Assembly: GCA_035651995.1 (NCBI GenBank)
Contig: DASRER010000046.1
Coordinates: forward strand, 28,329 to 92,328
From: Terriglobales bacterium
GTDB taxonomy: Bacteria; Acidobacteriota; Terriglobia; Terriglobales; Acidobacteriaceae
Direction of reading: 5' to 3'
DNA length: 64,000 bases
The translations under genes and the position numbers were made by a program. Below are positions 1 through 8,390 of the stretch, piece by piece. The notes beneath the pieces are model-generated. The model was not told the origin of the DNA and searched no databases. It was given only the letters and a program-made list of their open reading frames with translations. Every line of letters starts with the position of its first letter. The first letter of the stretch is position 1.

Positions 1-567
1 TTCTCCTCCATGATCGAGGCCCTCAACGTTGCTTACGACGTCCCCGAAACGCGCTCGTGGTTTCGCACCCATGCCCTAGCGGCGCTCCTCACTGTAGTTA
101 TTGGAACGTTTTTTGTGGTGGCTCTTGCGGCGATGATTGTTGGACCACACTTCGGCGCGTGGCTCGCCGACAAGCTCGGTCTCGACGCCGTATGGCGCTT
201 CGCCTGGAATTACGCCCGCTGGGCCGTGGCCATCGCCTTCACCGTGCTCGGCGTCGAACTGCTCTACTACCTTGCCCCCAACGTGCGCCAGAAATTCGAT
301 TGCACGCTGCCCGGGGCGACCTTCGCCGTCGTGGTCTGGATCGGCGCGTCGTATCTGCTGGGCCTTTACATCCAGCGCTTCGCCCACTTCAACAAAACCT
401 ACGGCACGCTGGGCGCCGCCATCGCGCTGCCGGTGTGGTTCTACGTCACCAATCTCTTCATCCTCATCGGCGCGGAAGTCAACTCCGAGCTGCTCAAGGC
501 CGCCGGCGCCGAACCTCCGCACGTGAAGACCGGGCCAGAGCCGGAAGAAGTGCCGCGCGCCGCGTAG
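1..567 (+). CDS. YihY/BrkB-family inner membrane protein, C-terminal part
   Basis: The frame is open to the left edge (F-S-S precede the first Met), so only the last 188 residues are present. Hydrophobic segments lie near residues 25-50, 73-95 and 107-125, and the end has the family-typical run LPVWFYVTNLFILIGAEVN followed by a hydrophilic tail. The segment before it (ALNVAYDVPETRSW) matches the conserved cytoplasmic stretch of BrkB/YihY proteins. These are polytopic inner-membrane proteins of unsettled function (once called ribonuclease BN). The family call is firm; the role is unknown. Confidence 0.85.
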   Translation, partial: FSSMIEALNVAYDVPETRSWFRTHALAALLTVVIGTFFVVALAAMIVGPHFGAWLADKLGLDAVWRFAWNYARWAVAIAFTVLGVELLYYLAPNVRQKFDCTLPGATFAVVVWIGASYLLGLYIQRFAHFNKTYGTLGAAIALPVWFYVTNLFILIGAEVNSELLKAAGAEPPHVKTGPEPEEVPRAA

Positions 568-681
568 AACCCGGCCTTTCCTTTGGACCTTCATGCATCC
601 TTACGTAGTCCTTCGTGGGAACGCTTTGGGCTTTGTCCGCGCCTCCGCGGTCAGTCAGCCTCTCCGCTACAATAAACACCA

Positions 682-1080
682 ATGCCGAAGTCTCCCCGCT
701 ACACCGACCAGCACGCCGTCGCCGGCCTCGACGCCAGGTTTCCCGAGATCGAAACCTTCGCCAACCAGTTTCCCGGATACGAGGTCCTCATCGACGATCC
801 CGAGTTCACCTCCGTCTGTCCCAAGACCGGCCTCCCCGATTTCGGACACATCACCATCCGCTACATGCCGCGCCAGCGCTGCCTCGAGCTGAAGTCGCTG
901 AAGGAATACCTGTTCGTGTATCGCAATCTCGGCATCTTCCAGGAGAACGCCGTCAACCGCATCCTCGAAGACGTGGTCCGCGCCGCCAGGCCGGTGTGGG
1001 CCGTCGTCAAAGGTGACTTCCGCCCGCGCGGCGGGATTTCAACCGTGGTTGAAGCCAAGTGGCCGAGGCCGAGGAAGTAA
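682..1080 (+). CDS. queF: NADPH-dependent 7-cyano-7-deazaguanine reductase (QueF)
   Basis: 132 residues, the short single-domain (YkvM-like) form of QueF. It reduces preQ0 to preQ1 in queuosine biosynthesis in the cytoplasm. The catalytic Cys and the acid lie in SVCPKTGLPDFGH, and the substrate and NADPH region is seen in CLELKSLKEYL and in the QENAVNRILEDVV helix. No other queuosine genes are adjacent, so it appears to be a single-gene unit. A TACAAT hexamer sits 8 bases before the ATG with no Shine-Dalgarno, so the mRNA is probably leaderless. Confidence 0.95.
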   Translation: MPKSPRYTDQHAVAGLDARFPEIETFANQFPGYEVLIDDPEFTSVCPKTGLPDFGHITIRYMPRQRCLELKSLKEYLFVYRNLGIFQENAVNRILEDVVRAARPVWAVVKGDFRPRGGISTVVEAKWPRPRK

Positions 1081-1131
1081 TCAGATGAACTCGTTCTTCT
1101 CCGTTGCTCATCTGCTATAGTCCCCGGCAAA

Positions 1132-2340
1132 ATGCGCCCGAGCCCGCATCCCCGACTCGCGCTGGTCATCCTTACCGCGCTCAATTTCTTCAACTACATT
1201 GACCGCTCGGTGCTCTTCGCGGTGCAGCCGCTGGTGCAGCAGGAATTCCAGCGCAGCGACCGCGACTTCGGCCTGCTGACGACCGCCTTCTTCTTCTGCT
1301 ACATGATCGCCGCGCCCTTCATGGGTATGCTCGCCGACCGCTATCCGCGCCGCATGCTCATCGCCGCCGGCGCCATCGTGTGGAGCGCCGCCACGCTGCT
1401 GACAGCGGTGACGAACAACTTCACCGAACTGCTGATTCGCCACACCCTGGTCGGCATCGGCGAAGCCAGCTTCGTCACCATTGCGCCGGCTTTTCTGGCC
1501 GATCTGTTCGGGGAAGAGAAGCGGGGCAAGATCCTCAGCATTTTTTACGTCGCCATTCCGGTTGGCACCGCCGCCGGATACATGATCGGCGGCTACATGG
1601 GACACCGCTTCGGATGGCGCGCGCCCTTCTACGTCGCCGCCGCTCCCGGTTTCCTGCTCGCCGTCGCCATGTGGTTCATCGCCGAGCCCGCGCGGGGCGC
1701 GCACGACACCCTCGCAGCGACGCCTGAGCGCACACAGGTCACGCTGCTGGCCCGCAACGGCGCCTTCCTTTGCGCCACGCTCGGCATGGCCATGCTCACG
1801 TTTGCGCTCGGCGGCATCTCCGTCTGGATGCCGACGTTTCTTTCGCGCGTGCGCCACATCCCGCTCGACCGCGCCAACCTGATCTTCGGCGCCATGACCG
1901 GCATCAACGGCATCGTGGCCACGCTCATCGGCGGATACTGGGGCGACCACATGCTGCGCCGCGACCACGCCGCCTACTACCGCTTCTCCGGACTCGCCAT
2001 GGGCGCCGGTGTCCCGCTCATGGCGCTGGCCATCTACGTCGCCGGACCAGTCATGTTTCCAGCGATTTTCCTGGCAGAGTTCGTGCTTTTCTTGAACAAC
2101 GGCCCGCTCAACGCCGCCATCGTCAACTCGGTCTCGGCCCCCATCCGCGCCACCGCCATCGCGCTCAACGTGTTCATCATCCACCTGCTCGGCGACGCCT
2201 TTTCGCCCACCCTCATGGGATGGATCTCCGACCGCAGCTCGTTGGAGGCCGCCTTCGGCACCGCCATCGCTGCGTGCGCCCTGTCCTGCATCATCCTGTT
2301 GTATGGAATGCGCTACGCGCCGAGGATTCAGCGCTCTTGA
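1132..2340 (+). CDS. MFS transporter (spinster-like)
   Basis: 402 residues with about 12 hydrophobic segments. The N-terminal half opens with FFNYIDRSVLFAVQPL, which resembles the TM1 signature of spinster-like and hexuronate-type MFS carriers (N-Y-x-D-R). The MFS loop 2-3 motif is seen as GMLADRYPRRM. It probably carries a small organic solute by proton coupling, but the substrate cannot be read from sequence. A TATAGT hexamer lies 10 bases before the ATG and no good ribosome site is visible. The gene stands alone. Confidence 0.85.
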   Translation: MRPSPHPRLALVILTALNFFNYIDRSVLFAVQPLVQQEFQRSDRDFGLLTTAFFFCYMIAAPFMGMLADRYPRRMLIAAGAIVWSAATLLTAVTNNFTELLIRHTLVGIGEASFVTIAPAFLADLFGEEKRGKILSIFYVAIPVGTAAGYMIGGYMGHRFGWRAPFYVAAAPGFLLAVAMWFIAEPARGAHDTLAATPERTQVTLLARNGAFLCATLGMAMLTFALGGISVWMPTFLSRVRHIPLDRANLIFGAMTGINGIVATLIGGYWGDHMLRRDHAAYYRFSGLAMGAGVPLMALAIYVAGPVMFPAIFLAEFVLFLNNGPLNAAIVNSVSAPIRATAIALNVFIIHLLGDAFSPTLMGWISDRSSLEAAFGTAIAACALSCIILLYGMRYAPRIQRS

Positions 2341-2384
2341 ATGCTGAGTGCTGAATGCTGAATGCTGAATGCTGAGTGCTGCTT
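2340..2384. repeat. heptamer tandem repeat TGAATGC
   Basis: About six imperfect copies of TGAATGC / TGAGTGC run from just after the MFS stop codon to the end of the convergent gene. The tract fills the whole gap between the two convergent genes. Confidence 0.85.
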
Positions 2385-2866
2385 CACCGCGGCCTCTTCT
2401 TCGCCGGCCATCGTCCATGCTCGAACCCGCCCGTCCCCTGCGGACGCGGCGCGTGCGGCTGCGCCTTCTGCTTCGGAACCAGATTGTTGGCGTAGCCGCC
2501 AGGCTCTCCGCTGAGTTGCTGTTCGAGCTTCAGCGCCATCTCGGCGCGGCCCTTGTAATTGACGATCGGGCCGTAGATCCGTATGGTGTGTCCCTCGAAG
2601 GCCTCCAGTTTTTCCGGATCTTTCAGGTCGCGGTCGAAGACGACCACGGTGAAGGGACACGTCTTGTAGTCTTCGCAGAAATCCAGGTACCAGATGTTTT
2701 TGCCGTGCTTCACGCTGTAGATCTTGCCGGTGATGCAGGCCATCTGCCCGATGCGCTTCGGGGCTTCTTCGATGGGAAAACACTCGGCCGCCGCGGCCAT
2801 CGTGCACAGGGCGAGCACGGCCGCGCCTCGGGTCAGCAGGAGACTGCGGGAGAGAATGGGCAGCAT
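2384..2866 (-). CDS. secreted OB-fold-like hypothetical protein
   Basis: 160 residues with a signal peptide (hydrophobic stretch about residues 8-25, cleavage after AAAA). The centre (about 40-115, GQMACITGKIYSVKHGKNIWYLD through IRIYGPIVNYKGRAEM) has the alternating-strand pattern of an OB-fold of the tRNA_anti/nucleic-acid-binding-like type. Three Cys (CFPI, MACI, DFCEDYKTC region) could form disulphides in the periplasm. The C-terminus is Pro/Lys/Arg-rich. Probably an exported protein of unknown role; the fold call is inference from pattern. Confidence 0.65.
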   Translation of the reverse strand: MLPILSRSLLLTRGAAVLALCTMAAAAECFPIEEAPKRIGQMACITGKIYSVKHGKNIWYLDFCEDYKTCPFTVVVFDRDLKDPEKLEAFEGHTIRIYGPIVNYKGRAEMALKLEQQLSGEPGGYANNLVPKQKAQPHAPRPQGTGGFEHGRWPAKKRPR

Positions 2867-2943
2867 GGCGGGCTAAAGTTAAACCCCGCCCGCCGGCGCG
2901 CGGAAACGCAATCATGCGTCATCCGCGCGTCCAGGCGATGCCA

Positions 2944-3291
2944 CTATGCCGTGAAGGCCTTGATCGCCGTGGCCTCGTCGTCCTTCACGTCGAACACGGT
3001 GTACAGCTTGGTGATCTGCAGCAGGTCGTGCACCTTCTTGGTGAGGTTGAGCAACTTCAGCTCGCCGCCCTGGTTGCGTACCGTGGTGTAGGCGCTCACC
3101 AGCTCGCCAATGCCCGAGCTGTCGATGTAGGAGACGTCGCCCAGGTTGAGCAGGATCTTCTTGTCGCCCTTACCCACCAGGTCGCGAATGGTGTCGCGCA
3201 GAATCACACTGCCTTCGCCCAGGGTGATGCGGCCACTCAGGTCAACCACGGTTACGCCGTTGACCTGCCGCGTGCTGGTTTTCATCGTCAC
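2944..3291 (-). CDS. STAS-domain anti-anti-sigma factor
   Basis: 115 residues, a complete single STAS domain of the SpoIIAA/RsbV type. The phosphorylatable Ser is in the helix start YIDSSGIGELV. Its start overlaps the stop of the upstream kinase-fold gene by four bases (ATGA type), so the two are translationally coupled. In the family the unphosphorylated STAS protein binds the kinase and releases a sigma factor or other target. No sigma factor or PP2C phosphatase gene lies nearby, so the partner is encoded elsewhere. Confidence 0.92.
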   Translation of the reverse strand: MTMKTSTRQVNGVTVVDLSGRITLGEGSVILRDTIRDLVGKGDKKILLNLGDVSYIDSSGIGELVSAYTTVRNQGGELKLLNLTKKVHDLLQITKLYTVFDVKDDEATAIKAFTA

Positions 3292-3746
3292 TGTGAACCC
3301 TCCTTGCTGTCCGCGGCCTTGCCGCGGTGCTTGACCAACGTAATTTCGGTGCCCGGACTCAGCGGCCGGAACCGCACTTCGTCCATGAATGCGCGTATCA
3401 GGAAAATTCCGCGTCCCGACTGCCGCAGCAGGTTCTCCGGGGCCAGCGGGTCGGGGATGTTGGTTTCGTCGAGTCCCGCCCCCTGGTCGGCGATGCTGAT
3501 CACCAGCGAATCGCCGGTTGAATCGAGGCCGACCGTCACTTTCTTGCTCGGATCATAGGCGTTGCCGTGGAGAACGGCGTTCACCGCCGCCTCGCGCACC
3601 GCCATGGTGATCTTGTGCAGCTCCTCCTCGTCGAAGCCCGCGTCCGTGGCAAACTTTTCCGCGATCTGCTCCACCGTGTTCACCGCCTCCAGGGTGGAGT
3701 CCAGCGTGTACCACACGCGTTTACCGGTGGTTTTCAAAATGGGCAT
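3288..3746 (-). CDS. anti-sigma regulatory factor, RsbW-like Ser kinase
   Basis: 152 residues from the ATG reading MPILKTTGKR; an upstream in-frame Met would add 33 residues of low-complexity, non-conserved sequence, so the internal start is preferred. GHKL ATPase motifs are present: N box EAAVNAVLHGNAYD, G1 box DQGAGLD and G2 region SGRGIFLIRAFMD. It is expected to phosphorylate the STAS partner encoded immediately downstream and to sequester a target regulator in partner-switch signalling. Confidence 0.9.
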   Translation of the reverse strand: MPILKTTGKRVWYTLDSTLEAVNTVEQIAEKFATDAGFDEEELHKITMAVREAAVNAVLHGNAYDPSKKVTVGLDSTGDSLVISIADQGAGLDETNIPDPLAPENLLRQSGRGIFLIRAFMDEVRFRPLSPGTEITLVKHRGKAADSKEGSQ

Positions 3747-4000
3747 TCGCACCCGCCGCGCGCCGAAATCCCTGTTCGCGCCGGCCTGCCGGTGTGAATT
3801 GCGCAGTTTGCCTGCCGCCCGGGGAAATGTCAAACCCAGGGCCACCCTGCGCTTACCGTTATTTTCTCACCCATCGCTCCGCGCTTCAGACACCGCTTGG
3901 GCCTGCTGAGTTCCGCAAACCTGGAACAGGTCCCCCGCCAGCGATTACGAACCTGGCAAGCGGCTTCCTTCGCACCGCCGCGCGCGAGTATCCTGCCTTC

Positions 4001-5245
4001 GTGCCCAATCTTTCGCTCACCGAGCTGCTCGGCACGCCGGTTTTCGACGTCACCGGCATGGTTAGCGGACGTGTGCGCGAGGCTGCCATCGCCCCGCAGG
4101 AGGACCCGGCAAGAATTGCCCTGTTCGTCGTCCGCTCGCGCCGCCGCGACTACATCCTGCCTGCATCCGCCCTGAAGTGGGTTGACCTGCACGGCGTCCG
4201 CAGCGCCACTCGGCGGGACGACTGGACGCCGTTCAACTCGTCGGAAGGTCTGCTGCTGCTGGAGCGCGACCTGCTCGACCAGCAGATCATTGACGTGCAC
4301 GGCCGCAAGGTCGTCCGCGTGAACGACGCCGAACTCGAGGAAGAAAGCTCCGACAGCGCGCCCGTGCTGAAAATGGCGACGGTTGACGTGGGCGCGCGCG
4401 GCGCCATCCGCCGCCTGCTCAAGGGACTTGTGCCTCGCGCGCTGCTGCACAGCATGCTGCAGAAGTTCCCGCCGCGCACCATCCCCTGGGAGTTCGTGGA
4501 CCTCATCGAGACCGACCCCGCCCGCCGCGTGAAGCTGAAGATTTCGCACGACCGCCTGGCGCGGCTGCACCCGGCCGACATCGCCGACATCATCGAAGAG
4601 CTCGCGCCCGCCGAGCGCGAAGCGGTGCTCGAAACCCTCGACGAGCACGTCGCCGCCGACGCGCTCGAAGAAGTTGACCCCAAGCTCCAGGTTTCCATCG
4701 TCTCCGGGCTGGACTCCGAGACCGCTGCCGACATCGTGCAGGAGATGGACCCCGACGCCGCCGCCGACCTGCTCGGCGACCTGCCGCCGGAGCGCTCCGA
4801 GCAGATCCTGGAAGAGATGGAGCCCGAAGAGCGCGGCGAAGTCGAAGAGCTGCTGACCTTCGAAGAAAACACCGCCGCCGGGCGCATGACCACCGACTAT
4901 CTTTCGCTCTCGCCCATCGCCACGGTCAACGACGCGATCAATCAGCTGCGTAACTACGAGGGCGGCGTCGAAAGCGTCAGCAATATTTTCCTCGTCGAAT
5001 CCGACGGCAAGCTCGCCGGCGTCGTGCCCCTCTCACGCCTGCTGCTGGCCAATCTGACCACCCCGCTCGCCGAACTCAAGACCGATCCGCTCATCTCCGT
5101 ACCGGCCAGCGCCAACGAAAAAGAAGTCTCCGAGACCTTCGACAAGTACAACCTGCTGTCGCTGCCCGTAGTCGACCCGCAGGGCAAGCTCGCCGGCGTC
5201 ATCACCGCCGACGACGTCATCAACCTCCTCCGCCAAAAGGAATAA
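4001..5245 (+). CDS. soluble PRC-like / MgtE_N / CBS-pair protein
   Basis: 414 residues from a GTG reading VPNLSLTELLGTPVFD; in-frame sequence upstream looks non-coding. Two PRC-barrel-like halves (about 5-60 and 90-145) are followed by the MgtE N-terminal superhelical domain (about 165-285, with HPADIADIIEEL and repeated acidic L-x-x-L-P helices) and a CBS pair (about 297-411). The MgtE membrane domain is absent, so this is a cytosolic sensor, not a channel. The next gene, 272 bases downstream on the same strand, is an Nramp-family carrier, so a gating or regulatory role on that carrier is inferred. CBS/MgtE_N modules bind Mg2+ and nucleotides in known proteins. Confidence 0.85.
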   Translation: MPNLSLTELLGTPVFDVTGMVSGRVREAAIAPQEDPARIALFVVRSRRRDYILPASALKWVDLHGVRSATRRDDWTPFNSSEGLLLLERDLLDQQIIDVHGRKVVRVNDAELEEESSDSAPVLKMATVDVGARGAIRRLLKGLVPRALLHSMLQKFPPRTIPWEFVDLIETDPARRVKLKISHDRLARLHPADIADIIEELAPAEREAVLETLDEHVAADALEEVDPKLQVSIVSGLDSETAADIVQEMDPDAAADLLGDLPPERSEQILEEMEPEERGEVEELLTFEENTAAGRMTTDYLSLSPIATVNDAINQLRNYEGGVESVSNIFLVESDGKLAGVVPLSRLLLANLTTPLAELKTDPLISVPASANEKEVSETFDKYNLLSLPVVDPQGKLAGVITADDVINLLRQKE

Positions 5246-5254
5246 GTCTGGTTT

Positions 5255-5316
5255 GTCATCCTGGGCGGGGGCTGCGGGCCCGCTCTGCGGGATCGCGGCC
5301 GGAGTCGAAGGATCGC
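5255..5316 (+). repeat. dispersed palindromic repeat, family R1 (plus orientation)
   Basis: Starts GTCATCCTGGGCG, has a GC-rich palindromic centre and ends GTCGAAGGATC. Further members lie in the same orientation left of 40 kb and in the opposite orientation right of it. Confidence 0.75.
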
Positions 5317-5517
5317 CACTGCGACCACGGTCGCCCCAGCGAAACTCGAAGCCCGGCGGTGCCCCGCGTTTCGCGCCGCCTTCTTTGCGGCGCTAGCGTG
5401 GGCGGGCTGAAAGCCACCACGCGCCTCACCTCTTGCGAAGCAATCTTCCCGGAAGCGCCGAACCTCCGTTAATCCTTCCCGAATTCCTCGCCTCACGTTT
5501 ATTCTGCCTGCGGTCCA

Positions 5518-6768
5518 ATGAAGATCCGCAAACAATGGAATCTCTGGCGGCTCCGCGTGCTCATGCTCTTCGCGGTGGTCGGGCCGGGCTTCATCACCGC
5601 CAACGTCGATAACGACCCCAACGGAATCTTCACCTATTCCGACGCCGGCGCGCGCTTCGGATACGGCCTTCTCTGGACGCTCATTCCGGTCACAATCGCC
5701 CTCATCATCGTGCAGGAGATGTCGGCGCGCATGGGCGCCGTCACCGGCAAGGGCCTCAGCGACCTCATCCGCGAAGAGTTCGGCTTCCGCACCACGTTTT
5801 TCCTGATGCTGGCGCTCATCCTGACCAACTACGGGAACGTGGTGGGCGAATTTGCCGGCATCGCCAGCAGTCTTGAACTGTTCGGCGTCTCCAAGTACAT
5901 CAGCGTGCCAATCTGCGCCGTTGTTGTCTGGCTGATGGTGGTGAAAGGGAACTACAAGACGGTGGAAAAGGTTTTTCTCACCGCGTCGTTCTTTTATGTG
6001 GCGTACATCATCGCCGGCTTTCTCGCGCGCCCCGACTGGACCGCCGCCCTTATCGCCACGGTCAGGCCATCGGACTTCGAGCTGTTCGCCGACCGCAGTT
6101 ATCTCTATTTGATGATCGCCGTCATCGGCACCACCATCGCCCCCTGGATGCAGTTTTACCTGCAGGCATCCATCGTGGAGAAAGGCGTCACCCCGCGCCA
6201 ATACGGCGCCTCACGCCTCGACGTCATCTTCGGCTGCATCTTCACCGACGTCGTCGCCTGGTTCATCGTCGTGGCCTGCGCCGCCACGCTCTACGCCGCC
6301 GGACACCACCAGATCCACGACGCGGCCGACGCCGCCCAGGCCTTCCGCCCACTGGCCGGCCAGTATGCCTATATCCTCTTCGCTGCGGGATTGTTCAACG
6401 CGTCGCTGTTCGCGGCATCCATTTTGCCGCTCTCGACCGCGTATTCAGTCTGCGAAGGATTGGGGGTCGAATCCGGGCTCGACAAGCCCTTCCGCGAAGC
6501 GCCGCTCTTCTACTGGCTCTATACCATCCTGATCGTGCTCGGCGCCGGCGTTGTGCTCTTTCCCGACTTTCCACTGCTCAAGGTCGCCGTGCTCTCCCAG
6601 GTCATCAACGGGGTCCTGCTGCCCTTCGTGCTCATCTTCATGCTGCTGCTGGTGAACAAGCGGGACCTGATGGGAACGTTCGTGAACAGCCGCCTGTTCA
6701 ACGCCATCGCCTGGACCACCACCATCGTGATGATCACCCTCACTGCCGCCCTTCTGCTGATGCAGTAA
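5518..6768 (+). CDS. Nramp-family divalent metal transporter, atypical binding site
   Basis: 416 residues, about 11 hydrophobic segments, SLC11/Nramp fold. TM1 begins GPGFITANVDNDPNGIFTYS: the canonical DPGN metal site reads DPNG here. In TM6 the canonical MPH is APW (IGTTIAPWMQFYLQ), so the Met that coordinates Mn/Fe and the conserved His are both missing. These changes place it outside classical MntH proteins and near the Nramp-related branch, some members of which move Mg2+. The neighbouring MgtE_N-CBS protein supports a magnesium-linked role. Substrate is inference. No clear Shine-Dalgarno precedes the ATG. Confidence 0.88.
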   Translation: MKIRKQWNLWRLRVLMLFAVVGPGFITANVDNDPNGIFTYSDAGARFGYGLLWTLIPVTIALIIVQEMSARMGAVTGKGLSDLIREEFGFRTTFFLMLALILTNYGNVVGEFAGIASSLELFGVSKYISVPICAVVVWLMVVKGNYKTVEKVFLTASFFYVAYIIAGFLARPDWTAALIATVRPSDFELFADRSYLYLMIAVIGTTIAPWMQFYLQASIVEKGVTPRQYGASRLDVIFGCIFTDVVAWFIVVACAATLYAAGHHQIHDAADAAQAFRPLAGQYAYILFAAGLFNASLFAASILPLSTAYSVCEGLGVESGLDKPFREAPLFYWLYTILIVLGAGVVLFPDFPLLKVAVLSQVINGVLLPFVLIFMLLLVNKRDLMGTFVNSRLFNAIAWTTTIVMITLTAALLLMQ

Positions 6769-6884
6769 ACAACGCGGTGATTTTCAGAAAGTCTGCCGCA
6801 GGAATTGTCATCCCGTGCGTGGCGAAGGACCTGCATTCCGCGCTGCGCCATCATTGCCGCTTGCGCCGGCCACAACCGCGCGCG

Positions 6885-6927
6885 CAAGAACGTGAAACGT
6901 GAAACTTGAAACGTGAAACTTGAAACT
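6885..6927. repeat. short tandem repeat GAAACGTGAAACTTG (family R5)
   Basis: Several alternating copies of GTGAAAC and TTGAAAC between the Nramp gene and the convergent NUDIX gene. Similar tracts lie near 13.1, 15.3, 39.9 and 40.03 kb, always at gene ends. Confidence 0.7.
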
Positions 6928-6931
6928 GCCT

Positions 6932-7336
6932 TTAAACCACTTTTCCCGCCGCGATCTCTTTGACCAGCTTGACGTCGGCCTCCAGGAAGTCGTACGACGG
7001 CAGCTCGCGCCGCGACACCCAGCGCACGTCGCGGAAGATGCGGTTGTCCACCTCACCCTCCCAGTCCTTCACCAGGAAGAAAATCAATTCCACCGTGCGC
7101 TTTCCCCGCGGATACCGGTGCCGCAGGCGCGCCACCTCCGGGCCGACGTCAGGCTGAATGCCCAGCTCCTCGTCGAGTTCGCGCACCAGCGCATGCTTGG
7201 CCGACTCTCCGTGTTCAATCTTGCCGCCGGGGAACTCCCACTTCAGCGGCATGGTCTGATACCGGGTTCGCTGGCAGATGAGCAGCTTGCCGTCGCGCAC
7301 CATGAGCGCCGCGACCACTTTGATGGTCGGCGTCAC
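6932..7336 (-). CDS. NUDIX hydrolase, MutT-like
   Basis: 134 residues from a GTG reading VTPTIKVVAALMV. A longer start overlaps the upstream stop, but those extra 39 residues come from an intergenic repeat (CTCTGTGTCTCGGTGACTCTG), so it is rejected. The NUDIX box G-x5-E-x7-REUxEExGU is complete: GGKIEHGE, then RELDEELGI. The MutT/8-oxo-dGTP diphosphatase subgroup fits (VVAALMVRDGKLLICQR, LKWEFPGG). Likely removes oxidised nucleotides in the cytoplasm. Confidence 0.88.
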   Translation of the reverse strand: MTPTIKVVAALMVRDGKLLICQRTRYQTMPLKWEFPGGKIEHGESAKHALVRELDEELGIQPDVGPEVARLRHRYPRGKRTVELIFFLVKDWEGEVDNRIFRDVRWVSRRELPSYDFLEADVKLVKEIAAGKVV

Positions 7337-7449
7337 GCGATTCGTATCTCGCTGGATTGGTTTCGCCCGGATTGCGGCAGGAAGAAATGCTGTGCTCTGT
7401 GTCTCGGTGACTCTGTGGCAGGTGTTCGCTCTTGCCCGTGCATGCGGTT

Positions 7450-8307
7450 TCATTTAATCACAAGCGCTTTCAGCCCTCGTACGCCCGATTCTGGTGCAGC
7501 AAAAATCTCCGGATGAACGCACCACGCCAGCGCGCGCAGCCCGTCCACCAGGCTCGGCCCCGGCGTGTTCAGCAGCTCGTCGCGCAGACAGAAGACGCGC
7601 CCCGTTCGAGCCGCGCTCGTTTCGTCCCAGCGGCGCTCGCGGATCACTTTTTCCAGCGGCACGCGATCGCCGGCCCCGCACCAGGCGAAGATCATCACCT
7701 CCGGATCAGCATCGCGCACCGCGTCGGCGGGCGCCTGCTTGCCCGGCTCGCCCACGAACTCGCCGCCTGCGATTTCCACCAGCTCCTTCACCCAGCGTTG
7801 CGAGTGGATCACTGGCTTGCCCCATTCCTCGCAGAAGACCCGCGGCCGTAGCACTGCCCGTCGCGCCCGCTGGCCGGCTTCCGCAATCTCCCGCCGCATT
7901 TCGGCGATCAACGCCGTGCCGCGCTCGGGAACCTGCATCGCGCCGGCAATCAGCGCGATGTCCGCAAAGACGTCGTCGAGCGAATGCGGCGCCAGCGCCA
8001 GGAACGGCACGCCGGCCTTCAGGATTTCCGCCAGCGCCTCGGCCCGATACGGCACCGACGCAATCACCAGGTCCGGCTTCGCAGCCAGAATCTCCTCCGC
8101 CGTCGCGCTCCACGAATCCTGCACGATCCGCCGCCCGCCCTCGGCCGCCTCCGGGCACACATCCCGGCAATACCGCGTACAAGCCGCCAGCCGGTCCAGC
8201 GTCCCCAGCCGCGCCAGCGTAAGCGTCACGCTCGGCTGCAACGACACAACCCGCCGCGGCCCGCTGGCGCTTTCGCGCTCAAGATTTCCTTCGCGCCCTT
8301 CGTGCAC
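7450..8307 (-). CDS. BtuF-like helical-backbone metal/cobalamin-binding protein
   Basis: 285 residues matching the PeripBP_2 (BtuF/FecB-like) fold: VVSLQPSVTLTLARLG at the start, the inter-lobe helix AEILAAKPDLVIAS and the C-lobe PVIHSQRWVKELVEIAGG. Homologs bind cobalamin or chelated metal for an ABC importer. No signal peptide precedes the domain, and no permease or ATPase gene is adjacent. It may be a cytoplasmic member of the family, as seen for stand-alone cobalamin-binding proteins. Ligand is inferred. Confidence 0.8.
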   Translation of the reverse strand: MHEGREGNLERESASGPRRVVSLQPSVTLTLARLGTLDRLAACTRYCRDVCPEAAEGGRRIVQDSWSATAEEILAAKPDLVIASVPYRAEALAEILKAGVPFLALAPHSLDDVFADIALIAGAMQVPERGTALIAEMRREIAEAGQRARRAVLRPRVFCEEWGKPVIHSQRWVKELVEIAGGEFVGEPGKQAPADAVRDADPEVMIFAWCGAGDRVPLEKVIRERRWDETSAARTGRVFCLRDELLNTPGPSLVDGLRALAWCVHPEIFAAPESGVRGLKALVIK

Positions 8308-8390
8308 CCTTCGTTTCCTTCGTGTGAGAGCCCCTGGGTCTGGATCCGCGGTACGTTTTTTTTGCGGATTTTTCTCGAAACTGGAAACTG

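Noticed and set aside
7337..7453. Upstream ATG for the NUDIX gene that overlaps the BtuF-like stop codon
   Set aside because: The overlap looks like translational coupling, but the added 39 residues are translated intergenic repeat and the GTG at 7336 gives the usual family N-terminus.
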